Assembly (NCBI GenBank): GCA_946480485.1
Contig: CAMLJW010000320.1
Coordinates: 1-6,314, forward strand
Direction of reading: 5' to 3'
Origin: an uncultured Streptomyces sp.
GTDB taxonomy: Bacteria; Actinomycetota; Actinomycetes; Streptomycetales; Streptomycetaceae
Length of the DNA: 6,314 bases
Shown: one piece after another, positions 5,714 to 6,314 of the stretch
Numbering within the stretch: the first letter of the stretch is position 1
Layout: every line of letters begins with the position of its first letter
Notes under the pieces: model-generated
Databases searched by the model: none
What the model saw: only the letters and a program-made list of their open reading frames with translations
What the model was told of the DNA's origin: nothing
Position numbers and translations under genes: made by a program

Positions 5714-5828
5714 CCTGATGTCCGCTATGTGGGCCATGTTCACCTCATCCGGTTCCTTGGTGAGGGAAAGGTTTGTCCAGGTGTCCGCTGGGATACATGG
5801 CGCACAACCGGGCCCGCAAGCCTCGTTG

Positions 5829-5852
5829 CGATCCCGTGATCGGAATGTGATC
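5829..5852. repeat. Palindrome plus tandem GTGATC repeats, possible operator
   Basis: CGATC-CCGT-GATCG (5829-5842) is a perfect inverted repeat with 5-bp arms. GTGATC occurs at 5836-5841 and again at 5847-5852, 11 bp apart, about one helical turn, so a protein could bind both on the same face. The regulator is unknown. The site lies between the divergent promoters of whiB and cysteine dioxygenase. Confidence 0.3.
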
Positions 5853-5893
5853 CCCTTCGCTTCGGGTGTTGCGTCGGAACGAGATCGAACGGC

Positions 5894-5936
5894 CGGGCGT
5901 CCTCGCCCGTATAAGCGTTGTGTGGGGCGTAGCCCC
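5894..5936. repeat. Two tandem short hairpins flanking TATAAG
   Basis: CGGGCG-TCCT-CGCCCG (5894-5909) and GGGGC-GTA-GCCCC (5924-5936) are exact stems of 6 and 5 bp, separated by an AT-richer segment starting TATAAG at 5910-5915. They could insulate the divergent transcripts or terminate a transcript running toward whiB. No T-run follows on either strand. Confidence 0.3.
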
Positions 5937-5948
5937 GGCTCGGCCACC

Positions 5949-5957
5949 TGATACTGT
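5949..5957 (+). promoter_or_regulatory. Extended -10-like element upstream of whiB
   Basis: TGATACTGT contains the TGN extension followed by TACTGT, a TANNNT box, at the left edge of an AT-richer segment facing whiB. No matching -35 lies at 16-19 bp. It could be a second, upstream whiB promoter: two promoters are described for S. coelicolor whiB, but I cannot map them onto these coordinates. Confidence 0.22.
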
Positions 5958-6038
5958 CAGGGTTTATGGCGATTTGAGCACTTTCCGCATAGCCTTGGTT
6001 CCGGAGAGTGAATAAGGGGCCTAATAGCAGATCTCGGC

Positions 6039-6068
6039 TTGACTCGCCCGGAGCCGCACACTTGTAAT
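6039..6068 (+). promoter_or_regulatory. whiB promoter
   Basis: TTGACT (6039-6044) and TGTAAT (6063-6068) are separated by 18 bp and match vegetative sigma-type -35 and -10 boxes at five of six and four to five of six positions. The predicted start near 6075 leaves a leader of about 64 nt before the whiB ATG. This is the best-matched promoter in front of whiB in the window. Confidence 0.6.
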
Positions 6069-6074
6069 TTCACT
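6063..6074. promoter_or_regulatory. BldD-box-like site over the whiB -10 region
   Basis: TGTAA-TT-TCACT resembles the BldD consensus AGTGA-NN-TCACC at seven of ten positions and overlaps the -10 box and probable start. BldD with cyclic di-GMP is known to repress sporulation genes including whiB in Streptomyces. The position suits repression, but the match is partial and no other full box is present nearby (AGTGA at 6007-6011 is a lone half-site). Confidence 0.35.
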
Positions 6075-6107
6075 CGTGTTGTTCAGCCGAAATCGGTAAC
6101 GGCAGCA

Positions 6108-6120
6108 TCGCGGGACGCGA
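6108..6120 (+). promoter_or_regulatory. Small hairpin in the whiB leader
   Basis: TCGCG and CGCGA form an exact 5-bp stem with a 3-nt loop. It ends 7 nt before the GAGGGG ribosome-binding site (6128-6133), so it leaves that site free. It may only shape the leader. Confidence 0.25.
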
Positions 6121-6138
6121 GACGGACGAGGGGCGCAC

Positions 6139-6314
6139 ATGACCGAGCTGTTTCAGGAACTGCTGGTCGACGAGGCCGACGAGGAGCTCGGCTGGCAGGA
6201 GCGGGCGCTCTGCGCCCAGACCGACCCCGAATCCTTCTTCCCCGAGAAGGGCGGCTCCACCCGCGAGGCCAAGAAGGTCTGCCTCGCCTGCGAGGTCCGC
6301 TCCGAGTGCCTCGA
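6139..6314 (+). CDS. whiB: WhiB, Fe-S sporulation transcription factor (5' part; runs off the window)
   Basis: The first 58 codons of whiB are present. WhiB is a small 4Fe-4S protein that acts with WhiA to stop aerial growth and start sporulation septation. All four cluster cysteines are visible: C25 in RALCAQTDPESFFP, then C48, C51 and C57 in KKVCLACEVRSEC, the Wbl pattern C-x22-C-x2-C-x5-C. The acidic N-terminus and LGWQERALC are close to the S. coelicolor protein as I remember it, which has 87 residues, so about one third is missing here, including the G-I/V-W-G-G turn and the basic C-terminal tail. ATG at 6139 follows GAGGGG by 5 nt. The gene is divergent from the cysteine dioxygenase-fbiA-fbiB group. 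This neighbourhood corresponds to mycobacterial whiB2-fbiA-fbiB, supporting the WhiB/WhiB2 orthology rather than another Wbl paralogue. Confidence 0.96.
   Translation, partial: MTELFQELLVDEADEELGWQERALCAQTDPESFFPEKGGSTREAKKVCLACEVRSECL

Larger units (their letters stand above)
5714..5948. other. Divergent intergenic region without a supported gene
   Basis: Several open frames cross this stretch on both strands, but their third positions lack the G/C bias of the neighbouring genes and none has a recognisable protein. It contains TGTCCGCT twice (5719-5726 and 5782-5789), the GATC-containing repeats at 5829-5852, and two short GC-rich hairpins at 5894-5936. It probably carries regulatory sites for whiB or for the cysteine dioxygenase promoter. 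Confidence 0.4.

Noticed and set aside
5606..5737. A 43-codon frame on - starting MAHIADIRL and containing a Cys-Cys pair near its end
   Set aside because: It overlaps the poly-cysteine ORF in another frame. Its start lies upstream of the TTGACA promoter, its third positions are not G/C-biased, and it has only one cysteine pair. The frame from 5676 has a better promoter fit and five cysteines.
5686..5785. GACAC motifs at 5686-5690 (+) and 5785-5781 (-) as WhiA binding sites
   Set aside because: A 5-bp motif is expected about once or twice in 700 bp on two strands, and both copies lie far from the whiB promoter.
1..6314. Mobile elements, CRISPR arrays, tRNA or rRNA genes
   Set aside because: No transposase or integrase, no terminal inverted repeats with target duplications, no regularly spaced repeats and no tRNA-like cloverleaf were seen.

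Overview
The window looks like chromosomal DNA from a Streptomyces or close relative. It is very GC-rich, coding frames have strongly G/C-biased third positions, and it ends in the start of whiB, whose visible 58 residues fit the Streptomyces sporulation regulator. The gene set matches the actinobacterial block whiB - fbiA - fbiB - mannose-1-phosphate guanylyltransferase, known in mycobacteria as the whiB2/fbiA/fbiB/manB neighbourhood. Here a cysteine dioxygenase and a DNA glycosylase are inserted.

Layout from left to right: a leader with palindromes and a bulged hairpin (1-234); a sugar-1-phosphate nucleotidyltransferase on + (235-1317); a 35-bp convergent gap; then four genes on -, read right to left: cysteine dioxygenase (5425-4913), fbiA (4878-3919), fbiB (3910-2501) and a DNA-3-methyladenine glycosylase (2363-1353). 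A divergent regulatory region of 713 bp (5426-6138) separates the cysteine dioxygenase from whiB (6139 to the window end, +).

How the genes work together: FbiA and FbiB carry out consecutive late steps of coenzyme F420 synthesis (transfer of the phospho-lactyl or enolpyruvyl group to FO, then reduction and glutamylation). They are separated by 8 nt. They sit 34 nt behind the cysteine dioxygenase gene, so all three may share a transcript. The nucleotidyltransferase probably supplies GDP-mannose for surface glycans. WhiB is the Fe-S co-regulator of sporulation septation.

The most striking element is unannotated in kind: a 32-codon open frame (5676-5578, -) upstream of cysteine dioxygenase. Its last ten codons include five cysteines, all TGT, directly followed by TGA. 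Its ATG has no Shine-Dalgarno sequence and lies 7 nt after a plausible -10 box that follows a perfect TTGACA at 18-bp spacing, so it looks leaderless. Strong and mutually competing hairpins fill the 152 nt between its stop codon and the dioxygenase start. This is the architecture of a cysteine-responsive translational attenuator like the polycysteine leader ORFs described in mycobacteria. Here it precedes a cysteine-degrading enzyme and, through operon structure, possibly the F420 genes.
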